Below the pieces are notes generated by a model, which saw nothing but the letters and a program-made list of their open reading frames with translations, made no database searches and had not been told where the DNA came from. From positions 1 to 5,020 of the forward strand of contig DASUSF010000445.1 in assembly GCA_036375275.1 (NCBI GenBank): 5,020 nt of DNA, read 5' to 3'. The translations under genes were made by a program, and so were the position numbers. Positions 1 through 5,020 of the stretch are shown in pieces (the first letter of the stretch is position 1; every line of letters begins with the position of its first letter). The stretch is from DASUSF01 sp036375275. Its GTDB lineage: Bacteria; Pseudomonadota; Alphaproteobacteria; Geminicoccales; Geminicoccaceae.

Positions 1-198
1 TACCATGAGCGCCATCCAGGCGGCCGGGACGTGGACGTACATGATCCGCGCCGAGTGACCCTGCTGGTAGTCCGGCGGCGCCACGACGAGCGCGAGATAG
101 AGCCCGAGGACGGCCAGCACGGCGCCCGCGCCCGCGGCCCACGGCAGCACGGAATCCGCGATCCGCTGGTAGCGCGCGGGGTTGGCAAAGCGGTGCAT
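1..198 (-). CDS. ccmC: Heme exporter protein CcmC, N-terminal part (partial)
   Basis: CcmC is an inner-membrane protein of system I cytochrome c maturation. It presents heme to the chaperone CcmE on the periplasmic side and works with the CcmAB ATPase. The visible 66 residues start MHRFANPARY, contain a first membrane helix at about residues 18-41 (VLPWAAGAGAVLAVLGLYLA), then the family motif APPDYQQG at about 42-49 and RIMYVHVPAAW at about 52-62. The tryptophan-rich periplasmic segment and the other helices lie beyond the left edge. The ATG at 198-196 is preceded by GGAGGAGG seven bases upstream, which fixes the start. The gene is divergent from the MFS gene, and no ccmB or ccmA lies directly upstream, so ccmC appears to head its transcript here. 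Recognition rests on sequence motifs; confidence is high despite the truncation. Confidence 0.93.
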   Translation of the reverse strand, partial: MHRFANPARYQRIADSVLPWAAGAGAVLAVLGLYLALVVAPPDYQQGHSARIMYVHVPAAWMALMV

Positions 199-205
199 GA
201 GCGGC

Positions 206-213
206 CCTCCTCC
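206..213 (-). promoter_or_regulatory. Ribosome binding site of ccmC
   Basis: The minus strand reads GGAGGAGG here, seven bases before the ccmC ATG. It is a near-perfect Shine-Dalgarno sequence and decides the start codon at 198. Confidence 0.85.
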
Positions 214-217
214 GGAG

Positions 218-246
218 TATCTAGGCCGCGCCGGGCGGAGCTTCAA
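218..246 (-). promoter_or_regulatory. Possible sigma-70-type promoter for ccmC
   Basis: On the minus strand TTGAAG (246-241) is followed after exactly 17 bases by TAGATA (223-218). The -35 matches TTGACA at four of six positions; the -10 matches TATAAT at only three. Transcription would start around 210, giving a very short leader that holds little more than the ribosome binding site. The spacing and the position just ahead of the gene favour it; the weak -10 keeps this tentative. Confidence 0.4.
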
Positions 247-278
247 AGGAAACCCGCGCCCTGTCGCCTGGCGCCACT

Positions 279-371
279 TCACGCCCAGCCCAACCCCTTC
301 GCCATCACGCCGAGCATCGAGCCGAACGGCACGAACAAGAGGCCGAACGGCCAGCGGACCCAGGAACCCCA
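279..371 (-). pseudogene. Possible remnant of a small membrane protein (C-terminal end)
   Basis: Read on the minus strand from 371 to 279, this gives 30 codons and a TGA stop. The translation is hydrophobic, with WVRWPFGLLF, then VPFGSMLGVMAKGLGWA at the end. All but one of the codons end in G or C, as in the real genes nearby. There is no ATG or GTG at its head: an in-frame TAG sits at 374-372, and beyond it the frame reaches an ATG at 437 through a much less coding-like segment. A shift of frame near 365-375 would instead join it to a short frame starting with the ATG at 406. It could be the end of a decayed gene, a small gene with a sequence error or point mutation, or a chance open frame in GC-rich DNA. 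I do not recognise the family. Confidence 0.25.
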
Positions 372-655
372 CTACGGAGCGTGAAGCCCCGAGCTCCCCC
401 CGCCATGGCGACGAGGCGACTGGCGGACGCGCCGCATTCTCTTTCTTTACATCAAGACGCGCTCCGCGACTTCAGGTGCTCATCGAAGCCCCACGCCGGA
501 TCCTGCTCTCCCGCAACAAACAGCCGGACGCGGCCCGCCGGGGGGACGATCCCAGGTGTGATCCCAGCTGGAGCGAATTCCCACCGATCGATCGCGGAAC
601 TAGCCTTTTCGGCACGAACTCCGTACGGACTCGGCCCTACCGGCAGGCGCCGCGC

Positions 656-660
656 GAGGT
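656..660 (+). promoter_or_regulatory. Ribosome binding site of the MFS transporter
   Basis: GAGGT lies five bases before the ATG at 666. It supports this start over the in-frame ATG at 381, which would add 95 residues with no resemblance to a transporter N-terminus. Confidence 0.6.
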
Positions 661-665
661 CCACG

Positions 666-1856
666 ATGACACCCACCGTTCGGCTGGCGGCAGCCGGTTT
701 CGCCGCCACCGCCTTGGCCTTCGGTCCCGCGCGCATGGGCTTCGGGCTTTTCCTGCCGGCCTTCCGGGAGGAATTCGCGCTTTCCACATCGACCGCCGGA
801 TTGATCGCGAGCGGGGGGTTCCTGGCGTTCCTACTGGCGCTGCCGGCGAGCGCCTGGCTCGGCTGGCGCCACGGCCAGCGCGTGCCCGTGATCGCGGGCG
901 CATTGGCGGCGACGGCTGGCTTCGTGGCGGTGGCGGCGGCCGGGGCGCCCGGCCCCCTCGCTCTGGGGATCGCCCTCGCCGGGGCGAGCGCCGGCCTCTG
1001 CTGGGCGCCGTTCAACGACGCGGCCGAGCGCGTGGTGCCCGACGCGGCGCGCGCCGGCGCGCTCTCGGTGGTCTCGACCGGAACCACCTTCGGCGTCACC
1101 GCCGCCGCCGGGCTCGCGCTCGCCGTCACCGAGGGGGCGCTGGACTGGCGCGGAGCCTGGGCCGGCTTCGCGCTCGGCGGCCTCGCCGTCGCGGGGATCG
1201 CGCTGGCCGGCCTGCCGTCGGGCCGGGGCCCGACCCCGGCCCGCGACCCGGGCGCACCCGGCCCCAGCCTTGCTCAGCGCGCCGCCGTCCCTCTCTACGG
1301 CGCGGCGCTCTGCTTCGGCATGGCGAACGCGGTGTTCCTGTCCTTCGCCGCCGACCGGGTGGTGGCGGCGGGCGGCCTGCCGGGCCTGCCGGACGAGGCC
1401 GCCTCGGCGGTGATCTTCCTCGGCTACGGGATCTGCGGCGTGCTCGGCCTCGCCACCGGGCGGATCGAAGCCTGGAGCGGCCTCGCCCCGCTGTTTTGCG
1501 CGATCTTCGCCGCGGCGGCGCTGTCGCTCGTGCTGATCGCGATCGCGCCCAACTCGTGGACCGCGGTCCTCGCCGCCTCGGGGCTGCACGGCGTGGCGGT
1601 GATGATGGTGAGCGCGGTGTTCTCGTTCTGGAGCCTGCGGCTCTTTCCCGGGCGCGGCACGCTCGGCTTCACGGCGACGTTGCTCAGCGTCGCGGCGGGT
1701 AGCGTGCTGGGTCCGGCGCTGGCCGGGCTGCTGGCCGCGGCTCAGGGACCCAAGGTCATGTTCCTCGCCGCCGCCGCCCCGCCGCTCGCCACGGCGCTCT
1801 GGTTCGGGGCGAGGCTCCGGCGGCCGCGGCCGCGTCTGCCGCCGGTGGCTGGCTAG
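666..1856 (+). CDS. Major facilitator superfamily transporter, YbfB/YjiJ-like
   Basis: The product is 396 residues, a usual length for a 12-helix MFS carrier, which moves a small solute across the inner membrane using an ion gradient. The first helix at about 5-33 carries GPARMGFGLFLPAF, resembling the N-terminus of YbfB/YjiJ-type (MFS_4) proteins. Helices follow at about 42-65, 73-92, 97-115 (GIALAGASAGLCWAPF), 133-153 and 163-183. A polar linker rich in proline and glycine (about 184-204) separates the two halves. The second half has helices at about 207-228, 246-264, 271-293, 298-322, 332-357 and 363-383, followed by a short arginine/proline-rich cytoplasmic tail. The loop after helix 2 (GWRHGQR) occupies the place of MFS motif A but is degenerate. 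The gene is monocistronic, divergent from ccmC and convergent with the LarA-like gene. The substrate cannot be told from the sequence; a sugar, drug or organic-acid carrier are all possible. Confidence 0.88.
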   Translation: MTPTVRLAAAGFAATALAFGPARMGFGLFLPAFREEFALSTSTAGLIASGGFLAFLLALPASAWLGWRHGQRVPVIAGALAATAGFVAVAAAGAPGPLALGIALAGASAGLCWAPFNDAAERVVPDAARAGALSVVSTGTTFGVTAAAGLALAVTEGALDWRGAWAGFALGGLAVAGIALAGLPSGRGPTPARDPGAPGPSLAQRAAVPLYGAALCFGMANAVFLSFAADRVVAAGGLPGLPDEAASAVIFLGYGICGVLGLATGRIEAWSGLAPLFCAIFAAAALSLVLIAIAPNSWTAVLAASGLHGVAVMMVSAVFSFWSLRLFPGRGTLGFTATLLSVAAGSVLGPALAGLLAAAQGPKVMFLAAAAPPLATALWFGARLRRPRPRLPPVAG

Positions 1857-1988
1857 CGCTCGCCCTGGCCTTTCCCTCGATCAGGGTAGGAACCCCAAAA
1901 TCGATTCCGTCAGCTCGGGTCACGCTCCAGGCCGCGATCATCCCGCGAGAGACAGGAAGCGGGGGTCGAGATACCTGCGGCTTGGCTC

Positions 1989-3290
1989 TCACACCCGGGT
2001 CAGCAGGCGACCGGCGTCGCCGATCCGGTAGGGCGCGGCGTCGGAGAGCGGCTCGACGCCGGCGTGGTCGAGGACGGTCTCGAACAGGGCGCGGCTCACC
2101 AGGACCTCGTCGATCTCGAGGGTGGAGCGGATGTGGCACCAGCGGAGGCTCTCCAGGTCCAGCGCCCAGGAGGTCGCGGCGAGCGCCCGGAGCACCGTCG
2201 CCTCGTCCGGCAGCACGATCGGGATCCGGGCCTTCTCCGGCATGGTCGAGGTCACCGAGTTCATGTACATCGCCTTGAGGTCGCAGCCGTTCGCCGCCTC
2301 GAGCGTGGTGTAGTCGGCGGTGCCGAGGCCGATCCCGTTGCCGCCGGTCTCTTCCGTCAGGGCGAGCACGCCGAGCTTGACGATGAACGGCTTGGGGTTG
2401 GGCATGCCGCGGATGTCGGTCCGCCCGACCACCGCGAAGTCCATGCCGGCGCCCGAGATCTCCTTGCCGATGCGTTCGACCACCATCGCGTCGATGTCGG
2501 TGAAGGGGAGCCGCGCGAGCAGCTCCTTGGCGCGGACCAGGAGGCGCTCGTCCGCCTCGAGGAAGCGCTCCGGCTCGACGCCCTCGATGTGGACCAGCTC
2601 GTGGCGGCTGTTCTCGACCACCGCGATGCCGAAGGCGATCGGGCTCTTTTCGATCCCGATCCGGCCGAGCGCCGGCAGCACCTCGATGTAGCCGCGCGGG
2701 CCCAGCCGGTGGACGTTCCGCGCGCCCGCCTGCTTGCCGAGCCCGACCGCCATCATCTTGGTGAGGCCGCTCTCGACCGGGCGATCGAAGCTGGTGTGCG
2801 ACTTGACCCGGGCGATGGCGACCACCGCGTCGGCCCTGGCGGCGTTGGCGTCGAAGCGGCAGGAAATGCCGTCGGCGGTGCGGCCGAGCTCGACCGTCTC
2901 CATGGTCGCCCGGACCGGTGCCCCGACCGTCTCCTCGGTCACCCCGAGCTTCTTCAGGACCCCGGCCTGGCCCTCGGCGGTGCCGCCGCCGTGGCTGCCC
3001 ATCGCCGGGACCACGAACGGATCCAGCTTCATCTCCTTGAGGCAGGCGATCACGGTCCGGGCGAGCACAGGGATCCTGGCGACGCCGCGGCTGCCGACGC
3101 CCACGGCGACGCTCGCCCCCTCCGGCAGGTCCCTGAGCCGCCGGCTCTTCGCCATCTCGGCGCGGACGGCCGCCTCGACGTCCGGCACCGCCGCCGCGTC
3201 CTTGTGCCTGAGGCGCACCCGCATGACCTCGGGCAGCGGCACGTCGTCGAGATGCGGCAGATGGACGGCCGGAAAGACGGGGCTCTGCAT
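1989..3290 (-). CDS. LarA-like protein (lactate racemase N-domain/DUF2088 superfamily)
   Basis: The product is 433 residues and cytoplasmic, with no signal peptide or membrane helix. The N-terminal half resembles the LarA catalytic domain. VPAMGSHGGGTAEGQ (94-108) matches the THRP-type motif of LarA, with H100 for its first catalytic histidine. KSHTSF gives H165 for the second, SGLTKMMAVGLGK gives K178 for the lysine that carries the nickel-pincer nucleotide, and H194 (NVHRLG) lies 16 residues further, the spacing between the cofactor lysine and the nickel-binding histidine of LarA (K184 to H200, recalled from the literature). The aspartate pair before the family arginine is absent; the segment reads VGSRGVARI (64-72). 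The C-terminal half is well conserved in appearance but I cannot assign its residues. True lactate racemase activity should not be assumed: LarA homologues act on various 2-hydroxy acids. The start at 3290 is chosen because GGGAGGT lies seven bases upstream; the earlier in-frame ATG at 3347 would overlap the upstream gene. It follows the permease-like gene by 34 bases and is probably co-transcribed with it. Confidence 0.82.
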   Translation of the reverse strand: MQSPVFPAVHLPHLDDVPLPEVMRVRLRHKDAAAVPDVEAAVRAEMAKSRRLRDLPEGASVAVGVGSRGVARIPVLARTVIACLKEMKLDPFVVPAMGSHGGGTAEGQAGVLKKLGVTEETVGAPVRATMETVELGRTADGISCRFDANAARADAVVAIARVKSHTSFDRPVESGLTKMMAVGLGKQAGARNVHRLGPRGYIEVLPALGRIGIEKSPIAFGIAVVENSRHELVHIEGVEPERFLEADERLLVRAKELLARLPFTDIDAMVVERIGKEISGAGMDFAVVGRTDIRGMPNPKPFIVKLGVLALTEETGGNGIGLGTADYTTLEAANGCDLKAMYMNSVTSTMPEKARIPIVLPDEATVLRALAATSWALDLESLRWCHIRSTLEIDEVLVSRALFETVLDHAGVEPLSDAAPYRIGDAGRLLTRV

Positions 3291-3297
3291 GCTCGAA

Positions 3298-3304
3298 ACC
3301 TCCC
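3298..3304 (-). promoter_or_regulatory. Ribosome binding site of the LarA-like gene
   Basis: The minus strand reads GGGAGGT seven bases before the ATG at 3290. It decides against the upstream in-frame ATG at 3347, which has no such site and would run into the end of the permease-like gene. Confidence 0.8.
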
Positions 3305-3324
3305 TCGAGATTTCCGGCATCCTG

Positions 3325-3957
3325 TCACAAAGCGAGCAGGATCGCACCGGTCAGGACCAGCGCTCCGGTCCAGAGCAGGTCGAGGTTGATCCAGCCGCGG
3401 CGGAGGAAGGCGACGTCGAGCCACTCGTAGACGACCACCGCGATGGCGCCCGTGACCCCGAGCATGGCCGCGGTGTGGACGCCGGTCGCGGCGAGGACGA
3501 CCGGGACGACGCCGCTCGCGACCAGCTCCCGGCCCGGCGTCGCGGCGAGGCAGAGCGGGATCAGCGCCGGCACCAGCATCAGACCCGCGCCGTGCGCGCT
3601 CGCCATCAGGAACGACCAGAAGGTGAGCCCGGCGAACCCCGCCTGCATGCCGACCGTGACCCGGTGGCGCGATCCGTAGCGCCAGTGCCAGGCGGCCCAG
3701 CCGATGAGCAGCAGGCCGGCGAGCCTCCGGATCAGGTCCATGTCGAGCACGAGGCCGAGCAGCACGACGCTGCCGGCGACCAGCAGGATCGAGAGCGCAT
3801 GGCCTAGCGCGAGCGGGATCAGGGACAGCAGCACCACCCGGCGGCTTCGCCGGTGCATCCCGAGCGCGACCGCGAACAGCCAGCCCATGGCGGGATTGAG
3901 CCCGTGGAACGCGCCGAGCCCGGCGAGGGCCAGCCAGGGCCAGATGGCATCGGCCAT
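3325..3957 (-). CDS. Polytopic membrane protein, possible metal permease (NicO/RcnA-like)
   Basis: The product is 210 residues with about six hydrophobic helices: roughly 5-33, 41-70, 75-91, 108-137, 145-175 and 194-210. No cleavable signal peptide is evident. Four histidines lie in or at the ends of helices: H18 in GAFHGLNPAMGW, H53 in LGHALS, H122 in SAHGAG and H161 in GVHTAAM. The first motif has the same layout as the H-A-L-x-P-G-H-G type motif of NicO/RcnA nickel/cobalt carriers, but a methionine replaces the second histidine. That suggests, without proving, transport of a transition metal (nickel, cobalt or copper). The cytoplasmic loop MHRRSRR (34-40) is basic. The start at 3957 has only a weak GAGGGG twelve bases upstream, which falls inside the inverted repeat of the adjoining element. 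The LarA-like gene follows after 34 bases on the same strand. A short urease-accessory-type or sulfite-exporter-type membrane protein is an alternative; the family assignment is by eye. Confidence 0.7.
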   Translation of the reverse strand: MADAIWPWLALAGLGAFHGLNPAMGWLFAVALGMHRRSRRVVLLSLIPLALGHALSILLVAGSVVLLGLVLDMDLIRRLAGLLLIGWAAWHWRYGSRHRVTVGMQAGFAGLTFWSFLMASAHGAGLMLVPALIPLCLAATPGRELVASGVVPVVLAATGVHTAAMLGVTGAIAVVVYEWLDVAFLRRGWINLDLLWTGALVLTGAILLAL

Positions 3958-3982
3958 CGCGTGGCGTCACCCCTCACCCTCA

Positions 3983-4005
3983 CCCTCTCTCCCGCGAAGA
4001 GAGGG
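3983..4005. repeat. Hairpin at the left end of the intergenic element
   Basis: CCCTCTCT (3983-3990) pairs perfectly with AGAGAGGG (3998-4005) around a seven-base loop, CCCGCGA. On the minus strand it would form in the leader of the permease gene, ending 26 bases upstream of its ATG. Confidence 0.65.
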
Positions 4006-4167
4006 ATGCTTCACGCGCCGGTCCTCTCGTTCGACGCGAGGCGCAGCCACGACCGGAGACTCCTGAATTCGAGCGACCTCCCGAAGCTCCCATCCGGGCC
4101 AGAGGGAGGCGATCGCCCGCCAAACCTTTGGCCGCTTCGACGGGCTCTGCGATCGGAAGAAGGGCGT

Positions 4168-4195
4168 CTGCCCTCTCCCTCGAGGGAGAGGGCAG
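4168..4195 (-). terminator. Perfect 28-base palindrome downstream of the SBP56 gene
   Basis: Bases 4168-4181 are the exact inverse complement of 4182-4195, centred on CTCGAG, so RNA from either strand could fold into a stem of about 12 pairs with a small loop. It starts 48 bases after the SBP56 stop codon. On the minus strand no run of T follows, so a classical intrinsic terminator is not shown; it may instead stabilise the 3' end of the SBP56 transcript or mark the end of the repeat element. The palindrome is certain, the termination role is inference. Confidence 0.45.
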
Positions 4196-4213
4196 GGTGA
4201 GGGTGAGGCGCGA

Positions 4214-4240
4214 GGCCAGGCGCCGGCGGCCAGGCGCCGG
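4214..4240. repeat. Tandem direct repeat of a 13-mer
   Basis: GGCCAGGCGCCGG occurs at 4214-4226 and again at 4228-4240, one base apart. Each copy contains GGCGCC, and the two GGCGCC cores could also pair as a six-base stem with an eight-base loop. It lies directly after the SBP56 stop codon and outside the inverted-repeat element. Confidence 0.75.
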
Positions 4241-4243
4241 AGC

Positions 4244-5020
4244 TCAAGGATAGCAGTAGCTGTCCGAGCTGGCGTCGCCGCCCTGGAGTCGGACCTGGTG
4301 GGGCAGGAAGCCGTCCGGCCACTCGATGAAGAAGTTCTCGTCCATCTTCATGCCGCCGTTCGGGTCGAGGTCGGCCTTGACCATCCAGCCGTCGAGGCCC
4401 TCGTGGTAGAACTGCGGGTCGATGGCGCCATAGAGCGAGTTCGTGAAGTAGGCGCGGCGCCCGTCGCGGCTGATCTCGACCATCTGCGGCCCGCCGGTGA
4501 GCGCGCCGTTCTTCGCCTTCGGGTGTGTCGCCTTGGAGACGATCCCGCCGATCCGGATCCGCCCGGTCTCCCTGGCATTGAAGGGATCCGACACGTCGTA
4601 CTGGATGAAGTCGCCGGTGCCCCAGCAGGAGATGTAGAGAAACCTGTCGTCGACCGAGAGGTCGATGTCGGTGACCAGCGGCGCCACGGCTCCGAAGCCC
4701 TGCAGCACCGGCGGCAGCTTGTCCGCGTCCGCCGGCTCGGCCGGGATCTCGATGATCTTCTTCACCGCCCAGCGGTCGCCCTCGCGGTACCAGGTCCAGA
4801 TCGAGGACGACAGGTTCTCGAGCGAGAGCACGCAGTTGACGAAGCCGTAGGCCTTGGTCGGGTCGTGCGCCGGGCGCAGCTCGAACACCAGCTGGCTCTT
4901 GTCGCCGAAGTCGATCTCCTGGAGGTGCTTCCGCTTGTGCAGGTCCCAGAAGTGCAGCCGGCGGCCGTACTTGGCGCCGAGGATCAGCTCGGGGACCAGT
5001 CCGTCCTCGACCATGTCGGG
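4244..5020 (-). CDS. Selenium-binding protein 56 / methanethiol oxidase family protein, C-terminal part
   Basis: The 258 visible residues, a little over half of a family member of about 460, match the C-terminal beta-propeller part of SBP56 (human SELENBP1, bacterial MtoX). Markers in order are GRRLHFWDLHKR (19-30), SSSIWTWYR with the following basic strand (about 70-90), TDIDLSVDDRFLYISCWGTG and QYDVSDP (about 117-145), GGPQMVEISRDGRRAYFTNSLYG (about 175-197), and the closing GGDASSDSYCYP, which corresponds to the GGDCSSDIW-type end of the family. Characterised bacterial members are periplasmic copper enzymes that oxidise methanethiol to formaldehyde, hydrogen sulfide and hydrogen peroxide; the same activity here is inferred. 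The start codon, any signal peptide and the N-terminal cysteine region lie beyond the right edge; the codons continue open through 5020, so the ATG at 5014 is internal. The gene shares its strand with the permease-like and LarA-like genes but is separated from them by 286 bases. Confidence 0.9.
   Translation of the reverse strand, partial: PDMVEDGLVPELILGAKYGRRLHFWDLHKRKHLQEIDFGDKSQLVFELRPAHDPTKAYGFVNCVLSLENLSSSIWTWYREGDRWAVKKIIEIPAEPADADKLPPVLQGFGAVAPLVTDIDLSVDDRFLYISCWGTGDFIQYDVSDPFNARETGRIRIGGIVSKATHPKAKNGALTGGPQMVEISRDGRRAYFTNSLYGAIDPQFYHEGLDGWMVKADLDPNGGMKMDENFFIEWPDGFLPHQVRLQGGDASSDSYCYP

Larger units (their letters stand above)
199..665. other. Divergent intergenic region between ccmC and the MFS gene
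   Basis: This 467-base stretch separates two divergent genes. Next to ccmC it holds the ribosome binding site and the putative promoter described separately. Between 279 and 371 the minus strand has a coding-like stretch with no intact start, also listed separately. The part nearest the MFS gene (about 440-650) contains only the MFS ribosome binding site; I found no convincing -35/-10 pair or operator there. An open plus-strand frame extends upstream from the MFS start to an ATG at 381, but its translation is rich in arginine, proline and serine and does not look like protein. Confidence 0.6.
3972..4208. repeat. Intergenic element with 14-bp terminal inverted repeats
   Basis: CCTCACCCTCACCC (3972-3985) at the left end is matched exactly by its inverse GGGTGAGGGTGAGG (4195-4208) at the right end, enclosing about 237 bases with no gene. 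Just inside each terminus lies a hairpin of similar sequence (CCCTCTC...GAGAGGG). The layout resembles a non-autonomous miniature transposable element or a paired REP/BIME-type repeat, and similar CCCTCACCCT-rich intergenic repeats are common in GC-rich proteobacteria. No target-site duplication is visible. The interior shows no open frame of coding quality. The left end reaches to within 15 bases of the permease start codon. Confidence 0.65.

Noticed and set aside
381..665. N-terminal extension of the MFS protein to an upstream in-frame ATG
   Set aside because: The added 95 residues are not protein-like, and the ATG at 666 has its own ribosome binding site followed at once by the first membrane helix.
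831..1589. Long minus-strand open frame inside the MFS gene
   Set aside because: Its translation is repetitive Arg, Gly, Ala and Glu with no domain; the plus-strand frame encodes clear membrane helices.
1863..1886. Possible terminator stem CCCTG/CAGGG between the convergent MFS and LarA-like genes
   Set aside because: The stem is only five base pairs with a 14-base loop and no T-run; this is expected by chance. I see no terminator in 1857-1988.
3291..3347. Upstream ATG at 3347 as start of the LarA-like protein
   Set aside because: It would overlap the end of the permease-like gene and has no ribosome binding site, while the ATG at 3290 has GGGAGGT at ideal spacing.
2064..3389. A 441-codon open frame on the plus strand, antisense to the LarA-like gene
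   Set aside because: Its translation is a low-complexity mix of Arg, Asp, Ala, Gly, His and Val with no family motif. It is the antisense shadow typical of a GC-rich gene, and the minus-strand protein has recognisable motifs throughout.
3972..4208. CRISPR array
   Set aside because: There are only two repeat ends, inverted rather than direct, and no regular spacers.
4011..4322. Short open frames across the intergenic element and the SBP56 end
   Set aside because: They cross the palindromes and the SBP56 stop region in the wrong frame and give low-complexity peptides without a ribosome binding site.

Overview
The window is very GC-rich, with strong G/C preference at third codon positions in the real genes. 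It most resembles a chromosomal segment of a free-living alphaproteobacterium. That placement rests on the CcmC N-terminus and base composition and is an inference; no ribosomal marker is present. I see no tRNA, rRNA, CRISPR array, transposase or phage gene.

Layout. (1) 1-198, minus: the first 66 codons of ccmC, the heme-handling membrane protein of cytochrome c maturation, running off the left edge. A good ribosome binding site and a plausible promoter lie directly upstream. (2) 199-665: a 467-base divergent intergenic region. It holds that promoter and a short minus-strand stretch that looks like the coding end of a small membrane protein with no intact start. (3) 666-1856, plus: a 396-residue major facilitator transporter, YbfB/YjiJ-like, substrate unknown. 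(4) 1857-1988: a convergent gap with no convincing terminator. (5) 1989-3290, minus: a 433-residue protein of the lactate-racemase-like (LarA N-domain, DUF2088) superfamily. It keeps the lysine and histidine spacing of the nickel-pincer site. (6) 3325-3957, minus: a 210-residue polytopic membrane protein with several intramembrane histidines, reminiscent of NicO/RcnA-type metal permeases. (7) 3958-4243: a non-coding, repeat-like block bounded by 14-bp inverted repeats, with a hairpin at each end, next to a 13-bp tandem direct repeat. (8) 4244-5020, minus: the C-terminal 258 residues of a selenium-binding protein 56 / methanethiol oxidase family protein, running off the right edge.

How the genes may work together. 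The three right-hand genes share a strand. The permease-like gene and the LarA-like gene are only 34 bases apart and are probably co-transcribed. A metal permease beside an enzyme whose family uses a nickel-pincer cofactor is a reasonable functional pair, but the metal, the substrate and the cofactor genes (larB, larC, larE) are not visible here. The SBP56 gene is separated from this pair by the structured repeat block, so its link to them is only positional. The ccmC and MFS genes are divergent and show no evident functional link.

The most interesting points are the LarA-like/permease pair and the terminal-inverted-repeat element between the permease and SBP56 genes.
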